Shown here: positions 1 to 11,200 of the stretch, one piece after another
How the letters are laid out: each line of letters begins with the position of its first letter
How positions within the stretch are numbered: position 1 is the first letter of the stretch
Program-made: the position numbers and the translations under genes
The notes under the pieces: generated by a model
What the model was told of the DNA's origin: nothing
Databases searched by the model: none
The model's input: the letters and a program-made list of their open reading frames with translations, nothing else
From: Nemopilema nomurai
Lineage: Eukaryota; Cnidaria; Scyphozoa; Rhizostomeae; Rhizostomatidae
Reading direction: 5' to 3'
Assembly (NCBI GenBank): GCA_003864495.1
Contig: PEDN01000534.1
Location: forward strand, 1 to 64,000
DNA length: 64,000 bases

Positions 1-1411
1 GTTTTTCGAAGTTGCCCGTTTTCCGCAAAAACGCCTTGCAAAATTGGTCAAAACTGATGGAAAATTCCGACCTTCTTTTCTACCATTGTCTTGTAGAGCA
101 GAACAAGGGCAACCTATTGGTGTACTTGGTTCAGCTCTTAGACGTGTATTTTGCAAGATATGAGTGTTTTTCGAAGTTGCCCCGTTTTCCGCAAAACCCA
201 AAATTGGTCAAAACTGATGGAAAATTCCGACCTTCTTTTCTACCATTGTCTTGTAGAGCAGAACAAGGGCAACCTATTGGTGTACTTGGTTCAGCTCTTA
301 GACGTGTATTTTGCAAGATATGAGTGTTTTCGAAGTTGCCCCGTTTTCCGCAAAACGCCAAGGCTATAGCCTTGCAAAATTGGTCAAAACTGATGGAAAA
401 TTCCGACCTTCTTTTCTACCATTGTCTTGTAGAGCAGAACAAGGGCAACCTATTGGTGTACTTGGTTCAGCTCTTAGACGTGTATTTTGCAAGATATGAG
501 TTTTTCGAAGTTGCCCCGTTTTCCGCAAAACGCCAAGGCTATAGCCTTGCAAAATTGGTCAAAACTGATGGAAAATTCCGACCTTCTTTTCTACCATTGT
601 CTTGTAGAGCAGAACAAGGGCAACCTATTGGTGTACTTGGTTCAGCTCTTAGACGTGTATTTTGCAAGATATGAGTGTTTTCGAAGTTGCCCCGTTTTCC
701 GCAAAACGCCAAGGCTATAGCCTTGCAAAATTGGTCAAAACTGATGGAAAATTCCGACCTTCTTTTCTACCATTGTCTTGTAGAGCAGAACAAGGGCAAC
801 CTATTGGTGTACTTGGTTCAGCTCTTAGACGTGTATTTTGCAAGATATGAGTGTTTTCGAAGTTGCCCCGTTTTCCGCAAAACGCCAAGGCTATAGCCTT
901 GCAAAATTGGTCAAAACTGATGGAAAATTCCGACCTTCTTTTCTACCATTGTCTTGTAGAGCAGAACAAGGGCAACCTATTGGTGTACTTGGTTCAGCTC
1001 TTAGACGTGTATTTTGCAAGATATGAGTGTTTTCGAAGTTGCCCCGTTTTCCGCAAAACGCCAAGGCTATAGCCTTGCAAAATTGGTCAAAACTGATGGA
1101 AAATTCCGACCTTCTTTTCTACCATTGTCTTGTAGAGCAGAACAAGGGCAACCTATTGGTGTACTTGGTTCAGCTCTTAGACGTGTATTTTGCAAGATAT
1201 GAGTGTTTTTCGAAGTTGCCCCGTTTTCCGCAAAACGCCAAGGCTATAGCCTTGCAAAATTGGTCAAAACTGATGGAAAATTCCGACCTTCTTTTCTACC
1301 ATTGTCTTGTAGAGCAGAACAAGGGCAACCTATTGGTGTACTTGGTTCAGCTCTTAGACGTGTATTTTGCAAGATATGAGTTTTTCGAAGTTGCCCCGTT
1401 TTCCGTAAAAT
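1..1411. repeat. Tandem array of ~176-bp units (8 units plus a partial ninth)
   Basis: Units begin with GTTTTTCGAAG-like sequence near 1, 166, 326, 500, 677, 853, 1029, 1205 and 1380, giving periods of 165, 160, 174, 177, 176, 176, 176 and 175 bp. Copies are nearly identical apart from one block. Units 3-8 carry the perfect palindrome CAAGGCTATAGCCTTG; units 1 and 2 lack it and are shorter. The last unit breaks off at about 1411. The array touches the window edge, so its true length is unknown. The unit stays open in more than one frame, but its length is not a multiple of three, so any reading changes frame between units. I read it as satellite-like DNA, not a gene. Confidence 0.95.
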
Positions 1412-2707
1412 CGTAAGTTGGCGCACTCCCCTTTACCTAGTGCAACGCCAATCGAAAAGAGCATCGCAGGATTTCCTTGGTTAATCGAGAACTGATAGAG
1501 AGACTATGCACCCATTTTAAAAAGTAGCTCAAGTACAAAATGTTCCGAAATGTCCGGTTCTCAAATTAACTGAGCCTTTGTTATTTTTGTTTCCGAATAT
1601 TAATTACTGAAGGATGTAAATCATTGGTTCGATTGAGAAATGCATCGGGCCTCAAAACATATGGTGCAATTGGTATTGGAACTGAACTTCGAAAACACGC
1701 GGTAATCAACGGCACTGCTCCGTTTCTCATTGCTCTAGCAAAAACGCAGGCACGGCCACCCTTACAACGCGAGCCCTTTTGCCACAAAATTGGCGCCAAA
1801 CCGAAACCCACACAAGAAGCCAGGCCATTCTTGATTTTGCATCAAGGAATCGATAAAAAATTGCTTCAAGAAATTGCTTTGAAGTTTAATAGTAAACGAA
1901 ATGATTGCTATGCAACTCCGAGCAGAAGCCAAAGCAACAAGGTTTGAACAACAGTCGTTTTTGCTCCAATGTCAGCTATTTTGAAATACACTTAATGTCA
2001 TTATTGGTGCCTCCGGGATGGAATCTTGCTGCTATTGTTAGCGTTTTCAAATGTAAGCGTTTTCATATGAAAACGGGGCAGTGTGAACGCGCCTAAGAAA
2101 GGCTTCGTCATTCATACAGTTAGCAGGAGACCTCACATTGGAAAGTGTGCAGTTGGTCCTCCTATACAGCTATACAAGTTGTTAGATTTGCTTATAAAAA
2201 GTTTCGCAGCAACAATGTTATCGCTACCTTAACACTTGGCGCTTATGTCAAATTTCATCATCGTCAACTTCGAGGATCGATCAACTTCCTGTCCCAGATG
2301 TCTTCAACCTCCAGTTGCAAAGGCCATTAAATTGTCGTACCAGACTTCTATCTTGAAGTGTGCACACTTTGCTGTTATTCTATAAAACCTATCAGTTGCC
2401 CACTCAGTAAGTGAATTTAGGTCACAATACTCTTCTTTTTGGAGCATGCATGCGTGTTATTTTGATTGTACAGCGCTCTTCCTTTATTAAAAGTAGACAA
2501 TATGACATCAACTGCAAAGCCCATCTTCCCAGTACACTCAATCTTCGATATAACTTGACAATAACCTTCCACATCTAAACTTGATAACTTCAATACTGGC
2601 AAAATGTGCCCAACTCTTTGTTTGAGAATAAACGAACTTACAAAAATAGTAAGTTGCGAAACAATAGAAATGTTTTGCTTACCTAATAGTATTATTCCTT
2701 TCTTCAG
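1412..2707. other. No gene recognised
   Basis: This is unique-looking sequence between the tandem array and the candidate exon at 2708. A 107-codon plus-strand open stretch (1624-1947) overlaps an opposite-strand open stretch and has no flanking splice signals or recognisable domain. A good donor-like GTAAGT at 2409 has no convincing exon in front of it. Confidence 0.5.
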
Positions 2708-2937
2708 CACATCAAATTTGCTGCAGAGGGTATTGGAGCTCAAGTGAAGTTCGTTGCCAGTCATCTCGTTACACCAACTACTTTGAAGGGTACGCAAGAC
2801 TACAAGTAAGATTCCGCGTTCAGATTATCATCTGAAATACGTATTCTCTGTATCCCGGGTGCATTTAAAATAGACAATTACTGCTTTGTTTCAGATTGGA
2901 GAAATACTTGCATCGGAGCGGAACATGTTCATCCTGA
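2708..2937 (+). CDS. Candidate last two exons of an unrecognised plus-strand gene
   Basis: I do not recognise this protein. The block 2708-2805 is bounded by a strong acceptor (pyrimidine run then CAG before 2708) and a strong donor (GTAAGA after 2805). It is open in phase 0 and reads HIKFAAEGIGAQVKFVASHL followed by 12 more codons, leaving phase 2. The next acceptor (TTTGTTTCAG) starts an exon at 2895 whose first base completes the split codon and which stops at TGA 2935-2937 after LEKYLHRSGTCSS. The intron would be only 89 bp, much shorter than others here. No compatible upstream exon was found; one could lie beyond the window, with the tandem array inside an intron. The same DNA has a 126-codon minus-strand opening that also ends at a donor-like site, so strand is not certain. 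Confidence 0.35.
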
Positions 2938-3160
2938 GTTGGCGGTTCACTGATGTGAATTTGCCCGACAAAGATTTCAGCAACCGCCGGTCCCAAAGGG
3001 CTACCTGTTGCATCTCTATCGATTTGTCTGTAGATAAACTCTTTTCAACTAGGTGTCTTTGAATCTGTCTACATTTCTATAGCAAATACCATTCCTCTCC
3101 CATGTACTCTCCTTTGGGCTCTTACCGAGGCTTTATGTGACGATGATAAGTAAAATATAG

Positions 3161-3405
3161 TCAATCATAGCCAACCCTCTTATCACCCTCCAGTGTTTTC
3201 AATCCGCAACTGGCTATTTATTTTGTCAGCTTTTGGCCATTTTCCGGTGTTTGCATACTCTAAGAAGTGTCGGACAAAAAAGAACTTTCAAGTATGCAGA
3301 AATTGGTTCTGCTGCTTCTAGCTATTGTTTAAATGATAACTAACGAGAAGCGCTTTTCTACCCGTAACTGGACATTTACTGAATCAGCTTTTGGTCATAG
3401 TCTGA
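3161..3405 (-). repeat. Dispersed repeat copy, plus a degenerate neighbouring copy
   Basis: The reverse complement of 3161-3273 matches 43503-43618 over about 115 bp. The best stretch is 28 identical bases containing AGCTGACAAAATAAATAGCC. A more diverged partial copy follows at about 3357-3405 in the same orientation (core AGCTTTTGG on the plus strand). The element has no long open frame. It is most likely a non-autonomous interspersed repeat; I cannot define its ends or class. Confidence 0.75.
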
Positions 3406-4266
3406 CGGAAGCTAAATTGAAGGTGGGCGAGGCACAGGACGAAAGAGTGTAAAAAACCATGGTCGCAAAGACTTGTAGTCAAATTTACAGGGCAATCTTC
3501 AAAAGCATATGACGAAGGTCCTTGAAAACGAAGTCGTTTCAAATTACACGACTAATAATCCGGTGGGGTTAAATTTTGATCAGAGTTTCCCTTTTTAAGA
3601 GCGTAAGATAGAAACTGCCCTCACCAACGGCTTTGGTGATAAGCATAAGGACCAGTAAAGGGACCGCTGAGTGAATATTAGATGAATTTTTTCTCGAAAT
3701 CCATATTTCAAAAGCAGCCAAACCACTATCCTGCCTGCCAATATTTTTAAAAATTGGGTCATCTTCAAATTCATTCAGATAAAAACTCAGATCAGGCTAT
3801 CAAAAATAGCCAAAGATACTAAGATAATAATGACACGAAAAAGTAACCAATTCATTCAATCATTGTTCTCCATTAACTAAATTTATCTCTAAGGGCTATC
3901 TGCTAGATCTAGCACTTACAATTAATTCATCTCCTACAAGACTTCACATAAATGAAATAAATATACATAATTGATACTTAAATAAAGATTTAATGAGCAG
4001 TCGATTCCCGATCCAGAGGAAAAATTACTTTCACAAGGAAAAATCTACAGAAACATTTCATAGCTAATTATCTTCTAACAGCAAGTGGATACTGAAATCA
4101 ATTATTTCCTTGGGTAAATTTTGCAGCTTTTCTATACCAATCATTAAAATAATTGGACAATACAATAAACAACAAATAACTATACAAGAAGCAACATTTG
4201 GAACATTTTTTCTAGAAATAAAATCTACTGCATCGTGCTCTTTCCCTTCTACTTCTCATTTACTCG

Positions 4267-4272
4267 TTTATT
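4267..4272 (-). terminator. Candidate poly(A) signal AATAAA for the GAS2-like gene
   Basis: The plus strand reads TTTATT, so the minus strand reads AATAAA. It is the first exact AATAAA I found below the stop codon at 5022, implying a 3' UTR of about 750 nt. The assignment rests on position only. Confidence 0.35.
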
Positions 4273-5021
4273 GTTTGAGAACCGTGATTGGGCCCTTCGC
4301 ATCTTCGGTAGCCGGAATATCACCAGGGAAGACTGTTCGATTTTTCAGGAACCAATTTGGTAAATGAGTGCGTGGCTTTGTTAAAAAAACTAGCGAAATA
4401 CCTGTGGCTTTTTCAGGGACGAAGATTGGAGCAAACTGGGAACAAGCATTCAACGGGGAAAGCATTTGTCCTCAATGCATGCACAAATGCCATTGCTCAA
4501 GATAGTCTTGTTATTCTATTCCAGCTAGATACGCAGACGCAAACTCGTTACGACCTCGTTACAACCTATCTAAATATTATCAATGTTTCCACATTCGTTA
4601 AACAGCATTCGGAAAATCATTTTGAAACTGGAAGGCCTATGGCTATTAAAGACGTAAGATTTGAAGGGTTTCTTTTTCAAGATTGAATGAAGAATTCCAT
4701 TGCAAAGCCGCGAGATTTCCAGTTTTACTTTTCAAAGAAACAATTCAAACCTTATAAATAATTCAAATGATGACAAGAAATAAAGAATGGCAACCTCCAC
4801 TATATAAATCAAAACATTGATTTCTTGCTAATGGAGTTAGGCCTTTGCATGCCAAGAAAGGATAAAGCCGTCAACAATGGTGACAACCATTCACTACTCG
4901 CCATAACTTGAAAAAAATGGAAGCATGAAGGATTGATTAGGGTTGCTGTAGGTGGCAACGCGAGAAAACGTAAAGTTAGCCTATTCCCCTGCGGTTAACT
5001 TGTGGCACTCATTGTTACATC

Positions 5022-5223
5022 CTAATAAGTGTCTTCATCATCATCGCTAGCGTCGTAAATGTATCTTGGGCCCGTACCAACATTTTCAATGGGTCTTTCA
5101 AATTGTGCTGCAGCATCTGTGTGAAAGCGATTGTCGCCAAAGCTTGTCATGCTTGTATGGGTAGAAAACTGGTTCTCGTCACCGGATCCAGGCATCCACC
5201 TTTCGTCAGCGGACTGTAAGTTT
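5022..5223 (-). CDS. GAS2-like exon 8, C-terminus
   Basis: It encodes the last 67 residues, ending RYIYDASDDDEDTY before TAG at 5022-5024. Two acceptors lie ten bases apart: AAACAG before 5223 with an excellent pyrimidine tract (frame from exon 7, phase 2), and CTTACAG before 5213 (phase 0). Both enter the same reading frame; the second would fit direct joining of exon 6 to exon 8. The segment is acidic with aromatic residues and belongs to no domain I know. Confidence 0.7.
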
Positions 5224-8200
5224 CTGTTTGAAAGGGAAAAAACCAGAAATGATTAATTACTACGCATGTTGGCTCTCTGCTTTCAATATAGTTTCAGCTA
5301 GACTGTTTCATTGCTGAAGTTTCCTCAACAGTGAGATGTTTCAAATCAAAGTCTCTTTGAAAAACTGTAGACAAGCAAGCAAGGGATAGAAAGTATAAAA
5401 AACAAATATTCAAAAATAAATAAAAATCAAAATTGAAAAAAGCTTCTACGATTGTTCGTGTCTATTTAGAATCAGGAGCGCGAAGAAATATTTCTATAAA
5501 CAGATGCCAACATTGACGTCCACCAAATGCCTCAGATAGAGCAAGCAAGGCCTTAGGCCTAAATAGCGGCCTGAAAATACTTTGAAGACAATGAAATAGA
5601 TTTACAAAAAATTACATGGCTTGGATTGATTGCTTATCCTCGTTTCCACATTGCTCTGTTTTAAGTTGCTGTTCAGTAGCCTCCTCCTCGTGCTTTGTAA
5701 CAGCATCAGCATTCCCAACAGATGATTCCAAACATAAATCAGAAACAATTTCATTAACCGTCACAACTTCGCTTTTTGCTACCGTCGCATCAATCAGTTC
5801 TGAGGCACATCCGTCACTCCCATCAATCGTTTTATGGCACAGTTCTTCTTCTGCTCCTTCTTCTACTGCCTCTTGTTCTTCTTCTGCTCCTTCTTCTACT
5901 GACTCTTGTTCCTCTTCTACTCCTTCGGCCCCCTCAGGTTCCGCTGTCTTTAGATTAATATGATGAAACGGAGAATCATCAGACTCTGCATCATTTTCTG
6001 GCTTGTCTGAGATGGCTGCATTTTCAGTCTCTTCTTCCTGTTCAGAATCCTCCGAACCGGCTTCGTATTTTGCCTCTTTGACTGGCGAGTCAACCATGAC
6101 AAAATCACTACCGTCGGTGGCGTGATCATCACTATGAGTTTGTTTGCCGCTGTCAAGAAGTTCTTGCGTATCATCGGCATCTTCGTGAGCACCACCGTCG
6201 CTTTCTTCGTCCTGGTCAAAGCTTTGTCGCTCTGACAAGCCTCGAGTTGCTACAGTGCTACAGTCTTCCTCCACGCCGTCACCGTTCTCATAATCCTGAT
6301 CCCCATCCGAAGAATAGTGTCCGGAGACGGAATATGACTCCTGGTCACCCTGTTCAGGCTGTTGACCCTGCTTGGGCCGTTGGAACTCTTCCGGTTGCTG
6401 GTCCTGTCCTGATTGCTCTTCCTGTTCCGATTGCTGGTACTCTTCCGGTTGTTTGTACTCTTCCGGTTGTTTGTACTGTTCCGATTGCTCGAAATGTTCC
6501 GATTGCTGATACTGTGCCGATTGCTGGTACTGTTCCGGTTGTTTGTACTGTTCCGACTGCCCGTACTGTTCCGACACTTGGTAGTGTTCCGATTGTTCGT
6601 ACTGTTGCGATTGCTCGTCCTGTTCCGCTTGCTGGTACTTGTCCGGTTGTTGGTACTCTTCTGATTGATCGTATTGTTCCGATTGCTCGTACTGTTCCGA
6701 TTGCTGGAACTGTTCCGATTGCTGGAACTGTGCCGATTGCTCGTCCTGTTCCGCTTGCCGGTACTTGTCCGGTTGTTGGTACTGTTCCGATTGCCCGTAC
6801 TGTTCCAACTCTTGGTAGTGTTCCGATTGCTCGTACTGTTCCAATGACTCGTACTGTTCCGTTTGCTGGAATTGTGCCGATTGCTCGTCCTGTTCCGCTT
6901 GCTGGTATTTGTCCGGTTGTTGGTACTGTTCCGATTGCACGTACTGTTCCGATGGCTCGTACTGTTCCGATTGCTGGTACAGTTCCGACCCCTGGAACTG
7001 TTTTTCTTGTTGGTACTGTTCCGGTTGCTCGTGTCGCTCTGATTGGTGACACTGTTCCAACAGCGTGAATTGTTCCGTGTGCTGATATGTATCTGTGTTC
7101 TCTAACTTAACGGCATCAGCTTCATATAAATCTCTATGTTCGTCACAGGTTTGGTCATCAGGAAAAGTAGAATGAGGTGCCATGAGCGAGGAATCCTTTA
7201 AAAAAACACTCAAATGTGAAATGAACCAACACATTTTTATAATCGGCAATTACAATGTTGCAAAATGGACACTGATATTCCTTATCTAATACCAAAGTGG
7301 GGAATAATACAATGTAGCTCTTCAGGTAGCGCTACTTTACCAGTTCGCTTCTCTTGCTGATTCAAATATATACAAATATAAGATGAAAACTAATATACGC
7401 AGATGTAAAAATTTAAAACGGTTACTTGTAAATTGATGTCCGAAAGAGACAATTCAACGTCACTGTGGGGCTCAGTTTCCCTCTTCTCATTCTCTCTAGG
7501 CGTTGGTTCGTCATCTGAAGTGGAAAGAATAAACAATTAACACTCCTAGTCTTTATGGCTATAAGTCTTGTGAAATTGAAAACATTTCGAGTACGCTTTG
7601 CTATCCTGACTTTGCTTAAGGGTTATAATGAGAGTCGAGACCTCTCTTTCGCTTTGTTAAGACTTACTGGTATAGGCCTTTCGATAGAAAAAATCGTCTG
7701 CTTTGTCGGGAGGAATGCCAACTAGTCTGAGAATCGTGTACAAGCTGGTACATTATTTTGCATTTCATAAAACTGGCGCAATCATTCGTTATTCAATATT
7801 CAATATCATGGTTTTATAGGAGATTTACTGAAATTGCCAACCTATCTTTACTAAATAATCCTATCAGCCTCTCCAAAAAACAAGAGCTTAGAGTTTCTAA
7901 GAAGAATGCAAAAATACCAACAAAGAGACGGAATCGACGAGCAAGAAACAAAACGCAGGGAACAGACGCCTACCGTCAATGGCTCCAGTTCCTTGTTCAA
8001 TTTGCTCGGCATCATTATCACCAGAACCGGTTTCCTCGCATTCATCTCCAGACCCGTCGCTCTCTGAATCACAGGGCGAAGAGATCACCTGTGGCACAAC
8101 AGCTGAAGAAGGCTCGTGGCTTTGCATCGATGAATCCTTTTTCTCTCCCACGCTATTATCTTGTTCTTCCGCAAAAGGGTCGTTGTCTTCGAAGTGCTGA

Positions 8201-11200
8201 AATTTTGATTCTGCTGTTTCTACTTCGTAGGAATCATCCAAGGATTTTGCTATTCGCACGCTCTCTTTAGCGTGTCTAACTACGTCACTCTCAAATTCTT
8301 CATCCTCTGATAACAGGACATCTTCTGCATCGACCACGTTACTCTCTTCGTTACCAATAGGTTTAGATAGCTCATCAAAGTCAGCCTGCATAAAAGGTGA
8401 AGCCGCATCTTCGGGGAGATCTGAAAGCGGAGTGAAGGTATCATCCATATTCGTTGGTGTAGCATCAAAATCGAGAGGCTTTACAGATCTGTGCATTTCA
8501 CCACCTTCCTGACTTCGATCGTCATCTTCCAGCAGCTGAGGTTCACTATCAGGCGTGATAGAACCTTTCGCTACCTCTTCATCTAGCAATTCCTCTTTGG
8601 TTTGTAGCGTCCCTACCTTTTCAAATTCAGTTCCGCTTATACTTTCCATATCACATAAATATTTATTCGTATGGTCGACTGAAGGCAGATTTTTTTCGTC
8701 AGAGACTTCTTCGTCCTTGAAATCGTCCGAAAGAACTTGCTCCTCACTTTGGACATAATCAGATATTGGCTCATGCCTGGTAACCTCTGGATTTGATACT
8801 TCATTCAACACCGGCTTGTCACAACTGAGAATCATTTCGGCACCCTCTGCATCCTCATTTTCATCCTCGCTGTCAGATTCTGGAAAATCGCGCCCTGGCG
8901 GACTCGATTCAACGGCAGGCTCCTCCACAGCGGCTATAACTCTTCCTGGGAATGCGCACTTCCCGCCTCCACAACGTCGATAACGTCTCCAAGAAAACTT
9001 TCCGAATCACGATTTCGTTCCTCTGTGAACTCCCTCTGCATCAATTCCTCGGTTCCTTTGCTACCGACTTTAAATGAATTTTGTTCAACCAGGTTGTCAT
9101 CCTCACTTCCAACAGCAGTCTCTTCGGTTGACTTTGTATCTTGCAACAGGTCATCGTCCTGAAGCGAATCACGCTCAAGGACAAGATTTTCAGATTCTTG
9201 TTGAAGAATTGCTTCAGGCAACTGACTAGCCACTAATACCTCTTGCTGCTTGCTTTCTAGGTCAAGGAAATCTTCGTGCTGGCTATCCGCAGGTTGCATG
9301 TCAAGTTCTAACCTAGACTCGCCAGCTGTATTTGATTCATCTGAGTCTTTATTTTCTTCAACAAGCACTGGCACAATTTCTTCGTTCGCCGGCACACCTT
9401 GAAATAGTTCATCTACTGTGTGCTTAGAATCAATACTCATTTCAACGTTCGACCCACTGCTTTCCTCAACTTCAAATTGATCACGAGAGTCATCCTCCGC
9501 ATTTGCGTTTTCCATCATGAGTTCGGGAGTCTGCGCAGTGTCGTTCACTAAACACAGATCTGCACTGCTCGGCTGATCAAGCTCCTCCCTAGCATCCAGT
9601 GAAAACGAATCGAATTCCTTTTGCGCAGGAGGCAAATCAACGGTCTCGTTTGAACATACTTCATCACTTCCTTGATTCAAGTCCACTTCTCCAAGTTCTT
9701 CAGCATGGTCTCCAGAATCTGATTGGTTTGAAGAGCAAGGATCATTGTCCGCACTTTCTAATGTCAACTCTGCCTGTCCAACAGCATCCTTCTCTTCGAC
9801 TTCTTGCTCATCACTGTTATAGTTAGCCAAATCTGCCTTATCCACATTTTCTAATTCCTCATATGCTTCAGTCACTTCTGAAACAACATGCTCAGTATCA
9901 ATTCTAGTTAAAGTATCCTCTCCTTCCGCGTACAATTCCTGTTTAGGATCAACACCTTCTACAATACCAGCGGTTAGCGTTTTTTCCATTTGGGTATCTT
10001 CATTTTCTACATTTAGTCCCTGGGATTCCTCATCTTCTGCAAAAGTTTCTTTGGCATCTCGTTTCTCTCCTGAATTATCTGGTTCTTCTTCTTGAGTAAA
10101 AGTATCAGCTTGGTGCGCTGAATGTGTCTCTTTATCTTCCATTTCTTTCACGTGTTGCTCGACTTGGATATCCTTTGCGCTCTCTTCCATGGGTGTGGCA
10201 GCTGGTGTGCTCCCTGGATAAAAATCATTTTGCAGCTCTAATTGAGACATGCTACTGGTCACAGCCGTCTCGGCCGACACATTGTCGGGCACGGGTGTCT
10301 CGGGCGGGGTCGGAGCCACAGCTCCTTCGCGAATGTCCTCTTCGTTGTATTTTGCTGAGATTTCTTCCAATGATATCAGCTTTGATTCATCGAATTTCCC
10401 ACTCTCTGCGTCTCTAGATTCCTCATCCTCCTTGGCTGAGACATCTTCGGCATCGTCTCCAGTTTCCTCTTCCTTTTCTTCATCGGCCTTTGTTTTTGCA
10501 TCTTCTCTTTCTTCGATATCAAATGTTTCCGTTCGAAGGTGTCCTGCTTCCTTCGCAGCTGTAAGAGGCTCCTCTGCATGATCTTCTACGGCTACAGCCC
10601 GACCATCAGCCGTTGGTTCCTCTCTAGCCTCTTGTTCCTCAATCAGCGCTTCTACTGGCACATCTTGTGACTCTGTTATTTGCTTTTCAATGGAGATAAA
10701 TTCAGATTCGACAGACGAGTGTTCAGCAACACTCTCAACCTCCCCTTCGCCCTGGAGTTCATCTCGCTCAACATTGCTGGACTCGTCACTTTGTGCGATG
10801 ATGCTTTCTTGGTCATGTGTTTGGGTATGGGTTGAGTCTTCTTTCAAAATACCTGATTCCAAAACAGCACTTTCGGCTATAGTATATTGATTTTCTACTA
10901 CAGATTCTACTTGACTGCTTGCGATTTTCTCATCAATGCCATCTCCTACGGCGATTGATATCGCTGCTTCTTCAGCAGATAGCTTCTCATCAAGAGCATC
11001 TTGCTTGTCTACTTCCACTGACACAATAGTGTTCTTATCTTCCGGCTTCTTAACATCAGCTTTCGAAGACTTTACATCAGATGCCTTTGCTGATTTTTCA
11101 CCAGTTTTAGAGGTTTTAGAAGCTGCCTTCTTCTTTTCCGATGATTCAGCCGCCTTAGTTTTAGCACTTGGTTTTTTGTCTAGATTTGAAGATTTAGTGG

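Larger units (their letters stand above)
2938..5021. other. Non-coding stretch holding the probable 3' UTR of the GAS2-like gene
   Basis: No supported coding exon was seen. It holds the dispersed repeat near 3.2 kb. The 3' UTR of the minus-strand GAS2-like gene must begin at 5021 and run downward. Opposite-strand openings at 4110-4367 and 4268-4465 overlap each other and have no recognisable content. Confidence 0.5.

Noticed and set aside
12..1416. Open frames of 62-129 codons inside the 176-bp array
   Set aside because: The unit is not a multiple of three and frames change between units. The same peptide fragments appear only because the DNA repeats.
6247..7068. 273-codon plus-strand frame and 232-codon minus-strand frame across the hexapeptide repeat
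   Set aside because: Both are by-products of the 18-nt period (GTVPIA-like monotony). They lack splice context and conflict with the phase-supported exon.
8934..8960. Programmed ribosomal frameshifting as the cause of the frame changes in the large exon
   Set aside because: Two shifts in one exon, one precisely at a shortened homopolymer in a repeat, and no slippery-site structure; deletion or sequence error is simpler.
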